Below are positions 1 through 7,876 of a DNA stretch of 38,638 nucleotides, piece after piece. Under the pieces are notes generated by a model. That model was not told the DNA's origin and did not search any database. It saw only the letters and a list, made by a program, of their open reading frames with translations. Position 1 is the first letter of the stretch. Each line of letters starts with the position of its first letter. Position numbers and translations under genes: made by a program. The stretch is from Candidatus Kaelpia aquatica (GTDB lineage Bacteria; Omnitrophota; Gorgyraeia; Kaelpiales; Kaelpiaceae), in the NCBI GenBank assembly GCA_030765335.1, contig JAVCCU010000034.1, positions 1-38,638 on the forward strand. Reading direction: 5' to 3'.

Positions 1-336
1 AACATCATCTCTTATTGCTGTCTGCAATCCAGGTGTTACGGTATGAGGTAACTCAATATCACCATTAACACCTAGAAGAGTTACATCACTATCGCCATTT
101 GAAGAAACAGGAGGAGTATCTTCCTCAAATTTACCATCATTATCATTCGCAACATTGCTAGGGTTAAGGATTGCATCAGACAATATAGCAGAATTTGGCC
201 CTGTCCATACATCCGGTCCCATAGATTCCTTAGACGCCCCCATGGGGCCAACTATTGTAGGCTTTGCAAATATTACAGTTGGCGAGATAAGTAGAATAGC
301 TACAATGACACTATGAGCAAATATAATTTTCTTCAT
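1..336 (-). CDS. secreted protein, N-terminal part, runs off the left edge
   Basis: A start codon at 336 opens 112 codons without a stop to the window edge, so the C-terminus is missing. The first 24 or so residues form a clear signal peptide: MKK, then a hydrophobic stretch (IIFAHSVIVAILLISPTVIF), then AKP at the likely cleavage site. The mature part is rich in Gly, Pro, Ser, Asp and Asn and has no recognisable domain. It includes the segment LLGVNGDIELPHTVTPG. A GGAGACGG ribosome-binding site sits 4 bases before the start (341-348). The composition suggests an exported, perhaps surface or envelope protein. Function unknown. Confidence 0.7.
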   Translation of the reverse strand, partial: MKKIIFAHSVIVAILLISPTVIFAKPTIVGPMGASKESMGPDVWTGPNSAILSDAILNPSNVANDNDGKFEEDTPPVSSNGDSDVTLLGVNGDIELPHTVTPGLQTAIRDDV

Positions 337-358
337 TTCACCGTCTCCTTTTCTTATT

Positions 359-442
359 TCAATTTTTAAAAACCTGATTTATGTGAAATTGGTTAACCCA
401 ATAAGTTTTCAACAGATCTGTTTTTTGTTTCAATTCTTTCAT
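359..442 (-). CDS. possible 27-residue small ORF upstream of the secreted protein
   Basis: ATG at 442 with a reasonable Shine-Dalgarno (AGAAGG, 4 bases upstream) and stop at 359-361. The peptide starts MKELKQKTDLLKTYW and ends FKN. It has no signal peptide and no known motif. The bases around its start (GGTGAAATGAA) are nearly the same as those around the start of the secreted protein at 336. This may be a real small gene or leader, or a duplicated 5' region. Too short to judge from codon use. Confidence 0.3.
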   Translation of the reverse strand: MKELKQKTDLLKTYWVNQFHINQVFKN

Positions 443-672
443 TTCACCTTCTTTTTTATTTGCAATTTCATTAATATTATTATTGATTTATAACATGCAA
501 ATTTTATACCAGTTTTAATTATATATGGTCAGTGATAATAAGATATTTAGTTTCAAGCAGTTATAAAAGAAGGTGTATTTTTATTTAGATTAATAATTGT
601 TATAAAAATAGATAAAAGTGGGAGCTTTAGTTGCGATTTTGATAGTGTCAAGAGTTTTAGACTTGTCTACGT

Positions 673-990
673 ATGAGAGTAGTAGCATATTTATATGCCA
701 TAATTCAGTGGAAATATGTAAAGAGGAATTTTAGGGATATGGGAATCTTAAGTGAATATGCTTAAAGGTTTGAAAAGAGAGCACATAGGACAGCGGGAGA
801 ACTTATTCAGAGTGATATTTATCAGGAGTTTACAGAACAGATAAAAGCAGCTAAATATGAAAGAAGTAATATAAGAAAAGATAAGTGTAAAAGAGAGTAT
901 GAGAGGTTTTTTAACTACAATATTCAGATGTTTAAGGATAAAGATACCAAGAACACAAATCGGGATGAAGATAAGATATTCATTGTTTGA
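673..990 (+). pseudogene. decayed reading frame of unknown origin beside tmRNA
   Basis: Plus-strand frame of 106 codons starting ATG at 673 and ending TGA at 988-990, interrupted by one in-frame TAA at 763-765 (codon 31). The stretch after the stop is open for 74 codons with a charged, coding-like composition (for example KRAHRTAGELIQSDIYQEF and KREYERFFNYNIQMF). There is no good start after the stop. I do not recognise the family. It lies in an otherwise empty region next to tmRNA, a common landing site for integrative elements, so a remnant of a mobile element is plausible but unproven. A chance open frame remains possible. Confidence 0.3.
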
Positions 991-1233
991 AAAATACCAA
1001 AGAAGACAGAAGAAGTTTGATCAGATGGAAATCTATTTATAACCTGTTTAAACCGCTTATCATCTATCCCCACCAAAAACCCACCAAAAACACCAAAATT
1101 ATGCTTTCTATGGGTAAATGATAACTTGGAATAACTTGACTTACCTTGTGATGGAAAGTATTGATTTTACTGAGGAAATAGCTACTTTTTACATAACTAA
1201 CTGACTCTATTATATTACCTACTATATTATAGA
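991..1233. other. non-coding stretch downstream of tmRNA
   Basis: No gene seen. It contains a short direct repeat (CCACCAAAAA twice near 1068-1091) and a repeated ATAACTT (1119-1137). I looked for a second copy of the tmRNA 3' end that would mark an attachment site and found none in the window. Confidence 0.4.
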
Positions 1234-1581
1234 TGGAGGTGGCGGGAATTGAGCCCGCGTCTCCAATAAGTGCACCCTGAGCTTCTACATGTTTAGCCTT
1301 TTATTTAATTTTACTTCTCTAGCTCCAAAAGGCAGGATTTAAAGAAGCTATTCTGCTAAATCTTAATCTCTTATCCGCAGACAGAACAAGAGAGGCAACC
1401 TGCTTTCCAAGCCTCAAATAAAGTCACAGGTAAACTCTAAGAGAGGCCTCCCTCTTAACAGAAAGAGAATGAGACGCAACCAGCGTCACTTAATTGTGTT
1501 ATCAGGTTTTTAACGAGGCCTCCTGATATCCTCGACATGCAGCTTCAAAGACTACTTAATGGATCGAATCCATTCACCCCC
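1234..1581 (-). ncRNA. ssrA: transfer-messenger RNA (tmRNA)
   Basis: Rescues stalled ribosomes together with SmpB, whose gene lies immediately upstream. The 5' end GGGGGTGAATGGATTCG (from 1581) and the 3' end (T arm GCGGGCTCAATTCCCGC, then CACCTCC plus discriminator A at 1234) pair as a seven-base acceptor stem with one G-U. The CCA is not encoded: the next bases are TCT. The stem ATCAGG/CCTGAT (about 1498-1530) fits pseudoknot 1. The tag frame is not clear. The only frame ending at the TAA placed at the foot of the next hairpin reads DAGCVSFSFC, which lacks the usual Ala-rich end. About 348 nt, a normal length. It lies 38 bases after smpB and could share its transcript. Confidence 0.93.
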
Positions 1582-1619
1582 ATTTTCAAAGACCTATAAT
1601 TCACTATAAATATAGCACC

Positions 1620-2069
1620 CTATCTACGCTTTTTCAACTCCCTATCAATCTCATCTTTAATAGCTTTATTCTTAAGGTCTTCTCTTTTATCATATTTCTT
1701 CTTTCCCCGCGCTAAGGCAATCTCAACCTTAATCAGCCTGCTCTCTTTAAAATAGACACTTAGAGGCATCAGGGTAAAACCTTTCTTATGGACATCCATA
1801 GCTAACTTGGATATCTCACGCTTATTAAGCAAGAGTTTCCTCTTTCGCTTAGGCTCATGGTTTGTGGATGAAAACTCATAGGGATTAATATGGAAGTTAT
1901 GCAAGAAAACCTCTCCCCCTTCAATTAAAGCAAAACTATCTGATAGAGAGGCTTTTCCTTCTCTTAGGGATTTCACCTCACCCCCATAGAGGACTATTCC
2001 AACCTCAATAGTATATTCAACATGAAAATCTCTTCCTACTTTTTTATTCCTAAGAACTACCTTATCCAT
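1620..2069 (-). CDS. smpB: SsrA-binding protein SmpB
   Basis: 149 residues, the usual size. SmpB binds the tRNA-like part of tmRNA and brings it to stalled ribosomes. Family signatures are visible: the N-terminal RNKKVGRDF..., the GGEVKSLREGKASLSDSF segment (about 29-46), HNFHINPYE (about 57-65), the central LMPLSVYF (about 100-107), and the basic C-terminal tail with ALARGKKKYDKRE followed by a Lys/Arg-rich end. It lies just upstream of ssrA on the same strand, so protein and RNA partner sit together. It follows ribF by 5 bases and ends the ribF-side operon. Confidence 0.96.
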   Translation of the reverse strand: MDKVVLRNKKVGRDFHVEYTIEVGIVLYGGEVKSLREGKASLSDSFALIEGGEVFLHNFHINPYEFSSTNHEPKRKRKLLLNKREISKLAMDVHKKGFTLMPLSVYFKESRLIKVEIALARGKKKYDKREDLKNKAIKDEIDRELKKRR

Positions 2070-2074
2070 CTCTA

Positions 2075-3007
2075 TTAAACCTCACGAGAAAACTCTTCCA
2101 TAAGGCACTCTCTATCTATTTCAAGCTGCTTCTGGATATCTTCCTTATTAAGAAACAGTCTCTCTTCTCTTAAGAAGTTTTGAATTTCAAATGCCATCTT
2201 CTTTCCGTAGAGATAGCCTCTAAATTTAGGAATATAAATCTCAAAACGCAAAAACTTGCCGCCAAAAGTAGGAGCAGTGCCGACGTAGAGAAGAGCAGGC
2301 AATCTCTTTGACTTAATCAAAGCCCAGCCCGTATAGACACCTTTCTTTAAATCAAATACATAATCGGTTATTATATTGGCTGTAGGAAAACCGAGCTTTC
2401 TCCCCCTACCTTCACCAGGCACAACACGGCCGCTAAACCTGGGGAGTTGGGATAGCATATAGCTTGTATCTTCTATCTCACCTCGAGATAGAGCCTCTCT
2501 GATTCTAGAGCTACTTACTTTCTCTCCTTTATAGTTCAAGAAAGGAGCTATATGGAGTGAGAACTTATACTCGCCTGAGAGCTTACGTAAGGCATCTATA
2601 TCAGCCTCCCTATTGCTGCCAAATCTAAAATCTTCTCCGGCAACAATGGCTTTAGGATGAAACCTCTCCCAAATAAACTTATCGAAAAACTCTCTAGGGC
2701 TATACTCAAGCAACTCCTTGTCAGCCTTAAGCACCATAGAGTAGTCTAAGTCCAGTTGAGATAAAATCTCTACCTTATAATCTAAGGGACTTATAACAGT
2801 AGACCTCTTATCAGGATAGAGAACCTCCTCAGGATCAGGAGATAGCGTTATAACGAGACTCTTTGAATCTAACTCAATAGCCAAGGACTTAAGGAGGTTA
2901 AATATCTCTCTATGGCCTATATGAACACCATCAAAAACACCTAAAGTCAAAACTATACCTTGATTAATATCTTTTTTTGAAAAATCTGACTCTCCTAAGA
3001 ATATCAT
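2075..3007 (-). CDS. ribF: bifunctional riboflavin kinase / FAD synthetase RibF
   Basis: Makes FMN from riboflavin and FAD from FMN. 310 residues, typical length. The N-terminal nucleotidyltransferase domain (about 15-170) shows TLGVFDGVHIGHREI and the KVSSSRIREAL motif. The C-terminal flavokinase domain (about 185-300) shows GRGRKLGFPTANI and the end segment YLYGKKMAFEIQNFLREE. It lies between truB (2 bases upstream) and smpB, the usual rbfA-nrnA-truB-ribF order. The other riboflavin genes lie separately at 14264-18940. Confidence 0.96.
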   Translation of the reverse strand: MIFLGESDFSKKDINQGIVLTLGVFDGVHIGHREIFNLLKSLAIELDSKSLVITLSPDPEEVLYPDKRSTVISPLDYKVEILSQLDLDYSMVLKADKELLEYSPREFFDKFIWERFHPKAIVAGEDFRFGSNREADIDALRKLSGEYKFSLHIAPFLNYKGEKVSSSRIREALSRGEIEDTSYMLSQLPRFSGRVVPGEGRGRKLGFPTANIITDYVFDLKKGVYTGWALIKSKRLPALLYVGTAPTFGGKFLRFEIYIPKFRGYLYGKKMAFEIQNFLREERLFLNKEDIQKQLEIDRECLMEEFSREV

Positions 3008-3009
3008 CT

Positions 3010-3714
3010 CTAAATAAGTCTCCGAACAGTCTCAATAGCTATGATATATTTTTCAGAATCAGACTCATTTAATATCTGATCAAGACTCTTAGCTTGATCT
3101 AAGCTGAACTTACCTACTGAGGTTCTTACCATCCTGGATAGATGAGCTGGATAGCCAAGCTTCTCTCCCAGATCAACGCAGAGCTGTCTTATATAAAGCC
3201 CCCTAGAACACTTTACATTCAAAGATATCTCAGGCAGCTCTATCTTCTCTATAGTCATATCATAGACCTTAACCTTTCTGGACTTTCTTTGCACCTCGAT
3301 ACCGCGCCGGGCAAGCTTATACAACCTCTTGCCCTTATACTTAACAGCCGAATACATCGGAGGGATCTGGTCTATCTCACCGATAAAAGAATCAACCGCT
3401 CTTTGAATGTCAGTCTCCTTAAGGTTCAGATAGCTCTCATCTTCTGCTTTCTTAACTATCTTACCGTCTAAGTCTCCAGTTGTAGTAGAAAAACCTAGGC
3501 TCATCTGAGCGAAATAATCCTTATCAAGACCTATAATATGCTGAGAGAGCTTTGTGGCTCTTCCCAGCATTAAGATCAAAAGGCCTGTTGCAAGAGGGTC
3601 AAGTGTCCCTCCATGACCAACCCTTCTAATATTAAAACGCCTCCTGATAAAATCAACTACATCGTGTGAAGTTATGCCAGCAGGTTTATCGACTAATAGA
3701 AATCCATTAAACAT
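3010..3714 (-). CDS. truB: tRNA pseudouridine-55 synthase TruB
   Basis: Isomerises U55 in the T loop of tRNAs. The catalytic-Asp motif GHGGTLDPLATGLL (about 34-47) is intact, preceded by LLVDKPAGITSHDVV. PPMYSAVKYKGKRLYKLAR and CSRGLYIRQLC are also characteristic. At 234 residues it is short, with little or no C-terminal PUA domain; short forms are common. One base separates it from nrnA upstream, and ribF follows after 2 bases. Confidence 0.95.
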   Translation of the reverse strand: MFNGFLLVDKPAGITSHDVVDFIRRRFNIRRVGHGGTLDPLATGLLILMLGRATKLSQHIIGLDKDYFAQMSLGFSTTTGDLDGKIVKKAEDESYLNLKETDIQRAVDSFIGEIDQIPPMYSAVKYKGKRLYKLARRGIEVQRKSRKVKVYDMTIEKIELPEISLNVKCSRGLYIRQLCVDLGEKLGYPAHLSRMVRTSVGKFSLDQAKSLDQILNESDSEKYIIAIETVRRLI

Positions 3715-3715
3715 A

Positions 3716-4693
3716 TCATTGACCCTTTTTTAGATATTCAGCTACTCTTGCGAGGACTCTCTTTTTAACATCTAAAAGAGCCCCTTTGACTCTGCAGCCG
3801 CTGGCCATCTTATGGCCTCCTCCGCCAAAGATAGCTGCAATCTTATTTACATCTACCTTATTATCTTTAGATCGAAAACCTATCTTAATAATACCATTGT
3901 CAAGTTCTTGAAATACCATAGCAACTTTTATTCCGCCAAGAGTCTTGATAAAATCTATCAATCCTTCAAGCTCCTCCCTTTTTGCGCTACTCTCCTTAAG
4001 CACCTTTTTACTGATATCTACCCAGGCCATACCATCTCTCTCCTCTAAATTACTCAACGCATAAGCAAGAATACGCATCTTAGAGAAACTCTTATTCTCA
4101 AAAAGCTCACTATAGACAGTGCTTGGATTGACCCCTTTACCTAGGAGAGAGGCAGCAATCCTATGAGTCTCAGAGGTTGTATTATTATGCCTAAAATATC
4201 CTGTATCTGTTGCTATTGCAACATAGCTAAGCAAAGCATCTTTATAGTCCAACTCTAAACCCATATAGCCATAAAGCCGATATACCATCTCACCCACGCA
4301 AGATACATCTCTCTCCACCCAATTCAAATCACCAAAATTACTATTGCTTATATGGTGATCGATATTTATAACATATTTAGCAGAAGATATAACTTCACTC
4401 ATCTCTCTAACTCTCTGAGGATTTGCAATATCTAAAGCAACTAAAGCATCAAACTTATTTAAATCTATCCTATAGTCTCTAGAGAGCTTTATGCTCTTAA
4501 CCCCGGGCAGAAACTTGAGGTTAGAGGGCGTAGAATCGACATTTACCATGACCACCTTCTTATTCATCTTCTTCAATAACCGCCCAAGAAGCAGCTGGCT
4601 GCCTATAGCATCTCCATCAGGATCTATATGAGTTGTCACAATAAAGCTATTAAGCTTAAGAAACTTATCTTTAATCTTCTTCTCTATCTTCAT
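3716..4693 (-). CDS. nrnA: DHH-family oligoribonuclease / pAp phosphatase (NrnA-like)
   Basis: DHH/DHHA1 phosphoesterase that degrades short RNA oligonucleotides or 3'-phosphoadenosine-5'-phosphate with divalent metal. 325 residues. Visible motifs: THIDPDGDAIGSQ (about 20-32), LVALDIANP, the DHH motif IDHHISNSNFGD (about 115), and the C-terminal DHHA1 signature FGGGGHKMASGCR (about 290-302). The N-terminus overlaps the 3' end of rbfA by 23 bases, pointing to translational coupling. The position between rbfA and truB is conserved in many bacteria. Confidence 0.92.
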   Translation of the reverse strand: MKIEKKIKDKFLKLNSFIVTTHIDPDGDAIGSQLLLGRLLKKMNKKVVMVNVDSTPSNLKFLPGVKSIKLSRDYRIDLNKFDALVALDIANPQRVREMSEVISSAKYVINIDHHISNSNFGDLNWVERDVSCVGEMVYRLYGYMGLELDYKDALLSYVAIATDTGYFRHNNTTSETHRIAASLLGKGVNPSTVYSELFENKSFSKMRILAYALSNLEERDGMAWVDISKKVLKESSAKREELEGLIDFIKTLGGIKVAMVFQELDNGIIKIGFRSKDNKVDVNKIAAIFGGGGHKMASGCRVKGALLDVKKRVLARVAEYLKKGQ

Positions 4694-5024
4694 CTTTTAT
4701 TTCATCAAGCATCTCTTCTACTTTTATACTCCTATCCAGAGTATCGTCGAAATAGAATATAAGTTCAGGTGCATATTTCATCTGCATCTTATGAGCCAAA
4801 ACCTGTCTCATAAAACCGCTGGCGCTGCTTAGCCCTCTTGCAACATCCGCTCTCTTCTTTTCATCTCCTAAAACAGTATAGTACACCTTAGCCTGCTTTA
4901 AATCAGCGCTGGTTATAGCCTGAGTTACTGTAATCAATCTTAGCCTCTCATCCTTAACTTCAAAGAGAAGTATCTCACCTATTGCCTTCTTAAGTTCATG
5001 ATTTATTCTATCTAATCTACTCAT
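4671..5024 (-). CDS. rbfA: ribosome-binding factor A
   Basis: 117-residue 30S maturation factor with a single KH-like fold. The N-terminal SRLDRINHELKKAIGEIL, the ITVTQAITSADLKQAKVYYT strand-helix region (about 31-50) and the C-terminal PELIFYFDDTLDRSIKVEEML (about 85-106) match the family, including the conserved D-x-S-x-x-V-E-E. It usually follows infB, but here the gene upstream is a CCA-adding-type enzyme 67 bases away, so infB has been separated. That 67-base gap could hold a promoter, but I see no convincing -35/-10 pair in it. Confidence 0.94.
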   Translation of the reverse strand: MSRLDRINHELKKAIGEILLFEVKDERLRLITVTQAITSADLKQAKVYYTVLGDEKKRADVARGLSSASGFMRQVLAHKMQMKYAPELIFYFDDTLDRSIKVEEMLDEIKDEDREED

Positions 5025-5091
5025 TTAAAGACTCCGCTCTAGTAATTTATTAAATAATCTTACAGCCTGCACCCAATATAAAGATCTACTG

Positions 5092-6348
5092 TTAAATAGA
5101 CCTTAACAGCTCTTTAAGCACTCTAACCTCATCAGCCCTGCTTTTTAGAGCCCCTGATACCTTGCTGCGCAAAACCTTCTCCAGCATCTCACCCACAGAA
5201 GGAGACTCCGCAATACCCAAAGCCTTTACATCCTCTCCGGTTATCTGGAGCCTAACCTTAGATATCTTATTTACATAAAAGAGTAGATTCCTCTTTACTC
5301 TTTTATTAGAAGCGCAGATGTAGAGAGACAGTATAGAATGCATATCAAAGCCATTCAATCTATCATAAATATCAACAGCCTTCAAGCTATTTGAAAGATA
5401 CTCCAGCAACCTCTCTTTATCAATATCTCTAAACTCAACCATTATCTTTCTCTGATGCTTCGTAAGCTCAAATATATCCCAAAAGATATTTAAATCCTCT
5501 CTGCTTAAGTCTCTAGCTATAATATTTAAAGGTATAATAAAATAGTGCTCAAAACGGCTTTTATCTTTAAAACCATCCCAACCCCTTAAACTCCCCCTAA
5601 GAACAGAGTCTAACTTAATAGGGGGAAGAAAACCCATAGCATTAAGTTCAAATAGCTCTCTTATTGGCTCAAATACTTCATCCTCTTTAAAGACTCTCAG
5701 AAGCTCAGCCCCTACTCTCTGAGCGCTTAAACTCCCATAGGCATTTGAATTGATAGCCTCTCTCAGCTCACTTAGAGTGCTCTCTTCTATCTTAAAACCA
5801 AACCTCGCTTTATACCTTAAGGCTCTTATTATTCGGGTAGGATCTTCATAGAGACTGCCTCTTTTGATTATCCGTATCAGCTTTTTATCAATATCAGCCA
5901 GTCCTCCAGCATAATCTAAGACTTCAACCATTTCACCTTTATAGACCCTGCCCATCAAACTGTTTACGGTAAAGTCCCTCCTCTTAAAATCCTCTTCTAT
6001 CTCTCCAGGGCAGACCTCAGGCAGAGAACCGTTATTCTGATATAGTTCTCTTCTGGCCTGGGCAATATCAACACTGAAGCCGCCAATTTCAACTTTGGCA
6101 GTCAAGAAAGAGGTCTTCTCAACATTCAACTCAAGCTTATTCTGAACTGAATCTATAAACTGGTCTAATTTCGAGCTTAAGAGTAAGTCTAAATCCAGGC
6201 AGTCTCTCTTTAATATCAGATCTCTGACTAAGCCCCCTACAATATAGAGCTCAATATCTAAGCTCTCTGCAATATCTGAGAAACTCCTAAGCAAAGGCTT
6301 AAGTTTAGGGTCAATTCTTTTGTTTAGATTCTCTACTCTTATCTTCAT
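5092..6348 (-). CDS. class II tRNA nucleotidyltransferase / poly(A) polymerase family (CCA-adding type)
   Basis: 418 residues. The head domain shows IVGGLVRDLILKRDCLDLD (about 36-54; the last Asp residues bind metal), RRDFTVNSLMGRV (about 123-135) and the RALRYKARFGF helix (about 175-185). The family adds or repairs the CCA end of tRNAs, or polyadenylates RNA; I cannot tell which from sequence alone. A CCA role is plausible because tmRNA here does not encode its CCA. The C-terminal half is helical and poorly conserved. It overlaps the upstream recombinase gene by 4 bases (start inside the stop). Confidence 0.87.
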   Translation of the reverse strand: MKIRVENLNKRIDPKLKPLLRSFSDIAESLDIELYIVGGLVRDLILKRDCLDLDLLLSSKLDQFIDSVQNKLELNVEKTSFLTAKVEIGGFSVDIAQARRELYQNNGSLPEVCPGEIEEDFKRRDFTVNSLMGRVYKGEMVEVLDYAGGLADIDKKLIRIIKRGSLYEDPTRIIRALRYKARFGFKIEESTLSELREAINSNAYGSLSAQRVGAELLRVFKEDEVFEPIRELFELNAMGFLPPIKLDSVLRGSLRGWDGFKDKSRFEHYFIIPLNIIARDLSREDLNIFWDIFELTKHQRKIMVEFRDIDKERLLEYLSNSLKAVDIYDRLNGFDMHSILSLYICASNKRVKRNLLFYVNKISKVRLQITGEDVKALGIAESPSVGEMLEKVLRSKVSGALKSRADEVRVLKELLRSI

Positions 6349-7232
6349 GGACGTGGATGATATTTTTTGTGGATCTGTTTAAGATATTCCCTATCCACGT
6401 GGGTATATATCTGTGTTGTAGAAATATTAGCATGGCCAAGCATCTCTTGTACAGACCTTAAATCAGCACCGCCTTCAAGAAGATGTGTTGCAAAAGAGTG
6501 CCTCAATGTATGAGGACTGATAAACTTTTTTATCCCTGAAAGAGAGGCATACTTCTTAATAATTTTCCAGCAAGATTGCCGCGATATATTCTTACCTGAC
6601 CTATTCAGAAATAGATAATCACTGCTGCTCTTTAAATAATCCGGCCTTGAGACCTTCAAATATCTCTCTATAGCAATAGCAGCCTTGCTCCCTAGGGGGA
6701 CTATTCTCTCTTTACCGCCTTTACCCTTACACTTAAGAAATCCTACTTCGAGATTAACATCTAGCACCTTAAGATGGCTAAGCTCTGATATTCTCAATCC
6801 GCTGGCATAGAGCAGCTCAAGCATAGCTCTATCTCTTATAGCTTGAATATCATCAGAACCTGCAGCCTCAAGAAGCCTTTCAACTTCAGATGAGTTTAAG
6901 ACCTCAGGCAGCCTCTGCCAAAGCTTGGGTGAGTCCATAGCTTCAGTAGGGTCTTCTTTAATATTACCCTCTCTGTTTAGGAAACGGAAGAAGACCTTTA
7001 TAGATACAAGATTTCTTGCAACAGTAGAAGACTCTCTGCCTTTCTCTCTCTCACTCCAGAGATAATCTGATATAAAATCTCTCCTTACCGATAATATATC
7101 CACTCCCTTGCTATCCATAAAACCATAGAACTTTTTGATATCGACGCTGTAGGCCAAGGCTGTGTTATCGCTTAAGCCTCTCTCTAGACTAATATAGGAT
7201 AGGAAGTCATCTAATAGTAAATATTTATCCAT
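6345..7232 (-). CDS. site-specific tyrosine recombinase XerC/XerD
   Basis: 295 residues, the standard Xer length. The N-terminal SAM-like core-binding domain covers about 5-95 and the catalytic domain about 108-290. The full catalytic set is visible: Arg147 in ASGLRISEL, Lys171 in KGKGGKERIVPLG, His241 and Arg244 in HTLRHSFATHLL, His267 in LGHAN, and Tyr276 in QIYTHVD. It resolves chromosome dimers at dif. The housekeeping context (between cca-type and MBL genes, with overlaps) argues against a phage integrase. XerC or XerD cannot be decided here; it may be the only Xer. Confidence 0.93.
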   Translation of the reverse strand: MDKYLLLDDFLSYISLERGLSDNTALAYSVDIKKFYGFMDSKGVDILSVRRDFISDYLWSEREKGRESSTVARNLVSIKVFFRFLNREGNIKEDPTEAMDSPKLWQRLPEVLNSSEVERLLEAAGSDDIQAIRDRAMLELLYASGLRISELSHLKVLDVNLEVGFLKCKGKGGKERIVPLGSKAAIAIERYLKVSRPDYLKSSSDYLFLNRSGKNISRQSCWKIIKKYASLSGIKKFISPHTLRHSFATHLLEGGADLRSVQEMLGHANISTTQIYTHVDREYLKQIHKKYHPRP

Positions 7233-7237
7233 TGCTC

Positions 7238-7876
7238 TTATAAAGAATCGGCGGAGAGAAAAGGGCTATTCTCTCTCTCATAACCTATGCTGGTCATATC
7301 GCCATGACCGGGATATACGCTAATGCTCTGATCCAGCTTAAAAAGTTTATTTAAAATAGAGTCTCTAATGGCACTTTCAGAAGATAACGGCAGATCTGTT
7401 CTGCCCACTCCGGACAAGAAGAGCGTATCTCCTGAGAACAGCAGATCTCCAATTAAGAAGCAGCAGCTTCCCGGAGTATGCCCTGGAGTATGGATCACTT
7501 TAAACCTTAAATCTGATTTAGGAAAATAGAGCTCTTGATCTGAATTAAAGATAACCGGCTCTCTCTCTATTGTTAAAGGGCTGCCCAAAAAACTAGAGAG
7601 ATTGAGCTCAGGTTTAGAGAGGTAGTCTCGATCATCGCTATGAATATAGATATCTAAACTACTCTGATTAACTCCGGCTATATGGTCCCCATGGCCATGC
7701 GTTAAGAGTATTGCTTCAGGCTCTAAATTCAGCCTCTTAAGAGCTTTGGTTATCTTATCAAACTCACCGCCGCAATCAATAATCAGACAAGACTGAGCAT
7801 CCTCCTGCCAGACCAAATAAGAGTTAGACTGATAGTCATCAAGCACCACTACTCTTTCAATTTTTATCTCATCCAT
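7238..7876 (-). CDS. metallo-beta-lactamase-fold hydrolase (glyoxalase II-like)
   Basis: 212 residues. Dinuclear-metal motifs are complete: THGHGDH (about 59-65), HTPGHTPGSCC (about 129-139), the bridging Asp in LLFSGDTLF (about 143-151) and YPGHGD near the C-terminus. Similar proteins hydrolyse thioesters such as S-lactoylglutathione or persulfide/acyl-thiol substrates. It lacks the C-terminal glyoxalase II domain, so the substrate is open. Its start lies 13 bases inside the preceding alcohol dehydrogenase gene. Confidence 0.85.
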   Translation of the reverse strand: MDEIKIERVVVLDDYQSNSYLVWQEDAQSCLIIDCGGEFDKITKALKRLNLEPEAILLTHGHGDHIAGVNQSSLDIYIHSDDRDYLSKPELNLSSFLGSPLTIEREPVIFNSDQELYFPKSDLRFKVIHTPGHTPGSCCFLIGDLLFSGDTLFLSGVGRTDLPLSSESAIRDSILNKLFKLDQSISVYPGHGDMTSIGYERENSPFLSADSL

